DNA from: Collinsella aerofaciens
GTDB lineage: Bacteria; Actinomycetota; Coriobacteriia; Coriobacteriales; Coriobacteriaceae
Direction of reading: 5' to 3'
Assembly: GCA_014846205.1 (NCBI GenBank)
Contig: RKAY01000105.1
Coordinates: 1 to 21,583, forward strand
Length of the DNA: 21,583 nucleotides
Position 1 is the first letter of the stretch, and the number at the start of each line of letters is the position of its first letter. Under the pieces are notes generated by a model. It saw nothing but the letters and a program-made list of their open reading frames with translations. It was not told the DNA's origin and ran no database searches. The position numbers and the translations under genes are program-made. Positions 21,159 through 21,583 of this stretch are shown here, piece after piece.

Positions 21159-21583
21159 TTACTCCTGCTCGGACTCCTCAGCCTGCTTACGGCTGCGGAT
21201 GAGGTGCGCCACGCCAATGCACAGCACCGCGCCACCAGCGATCCAAGTGAAGGTCACGCCGTTAAGGCCGGTCAGCGGGAGGCCGGAGCCCTTCTTGTTC
21301 TGGATGGTGACGGGGATTTTGGTCGTGGTCACATTTTTATCAGTCTTAGGAGTGGCCATGCTGGAATTGGACGTCACATTGAGCTTTTTAAGCGTGCCGT
21401 CTGTATTGTATTCAGGCGCCACCGTGATTTCGAAGTCGGCAATGGTGTTGTAGCCCGCAGGTGTCTTGCTCTCAGAAATCAGATATGTGCCTGCAACAAG
21501 TCCGGGAATAGAGACCTTGTTGCCAGCCTCCGTAGTTTCAAACGTGTAAGCGTCATCTACGTCATTACTGAAGCTGCCGTCTT
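21159..21583 (-). CDS. CnaB-type pilin with LPLTG anchor, partial
   Basis: Only the last 141 or so residues are in the window; the frame stays open to the edge at 21583. A CnaB/SpaA-type immunoglobulin-like domain is recognisable from FETTEAGNKVSIPGLVAGTYLISESKTPAGYN and DFEITVAPE. The Glu in LISESKTPAGYN corresponds to the conserved E of the E-box that supports isopeptide-bond formation. Then come a Lys/Thr-rich linker, the sorting signal LPLTG (in GSGLPLTGLNG), a membrane segment (VTFTWIAGGAVLCIGVAHLI) and the tail RSRKQAEESEQE. This is a covalently anchored or polymerised surface pilin, and the class C sortase at 17872-18810 is the likely enzyme. Stop at 21159 and the terminator beyond it are clear. 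Confidence 0.9.
   Translation of the reverse strand, partial: DGSFSNDVDDAYTFETTEAGNKVSIPGLVAGTYLISESKTPAGYNTIADFEITVAPEYNTDGTLKKLNVTSNSSMATPKTDKNVTTTKIPVTIQNKKGSGLPLTGLNGVTFTWIAGGAVLCIGVAHLIRSRKQAEESEQE

Overview
The window reads as a chromosomal segment of a high-GC gut actinobacterium of the class Coriobacteriia, most likely Collinsella or a close relative. The reasons are the rplM-rpsI-glmM order usual in Actinobacteria, a gatCAB operon for indirect tRNA amidation, a tmRNA tag ending in ALAA, a class C sortase with a CnaB/LPXTG-type pilin, and short palindromic intergenic repeats containing a GGGACAG core. The species is inferred from gene content and style only. Most genes lie on the minus strand.

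Layout from left to right. Positions 43-2913 (minus) are core genes: a glucose-type PTS IIA protein, phosphoglucosamine mutase glmM, and ribosomal proteins S9 and L13 behind a good promoter. Positions 3148-4026 hold a patatin-like phospholipase. Positions 4027-4478 carry no gene but a compact repeat cluster that shares bases with the T-arm of the adjacent tmRNA (4479-4842, minus), which has its own intrinsic terminator. A hypothetical protein (5082-5516, plus) follows. Next is a PIN toxin/RelB-like antitoxin pair (5575-6422, minus) whose promoter is threaded with TTGCTAGC operators.

Positions 6584-13822 look like one metal-handling region. A P1B-like metal ATPase with an unusual Ser-Cys-Ala membrane motif is preceded by a small DUF6110-like membrane protein. 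A two-gene ABC half-transporter pair (fused membrane and ATPase domains) is divergent from an AraC-family regulator. Both promoter regions carry the same dyad, core TTAGCCATGGCT, at about the same distance downstream of the predicted -10 box, which suggests a shared repressor and regulon. A 31-bp perfect inverted repeat with nested hairpins (13901-14041) separates this region from gatCAB (14046-17547, minus, one-base TAATG overlaps).

The right end (17872-21583, minus) is a pilus locus. A class C sortase and the C-terminal part of an LPLTG-anchored CnaB pilin flank an AbiEii/MenT-like nucleotidyltransferase and its winged-helix partner. The pair looks inserted between pilin and sortase. The gap between the pair and the pilin contains a possible small structured RNA and the pilin terminator. 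No rRNA, ordinary tRNA, transposase or CRISPR array was found.
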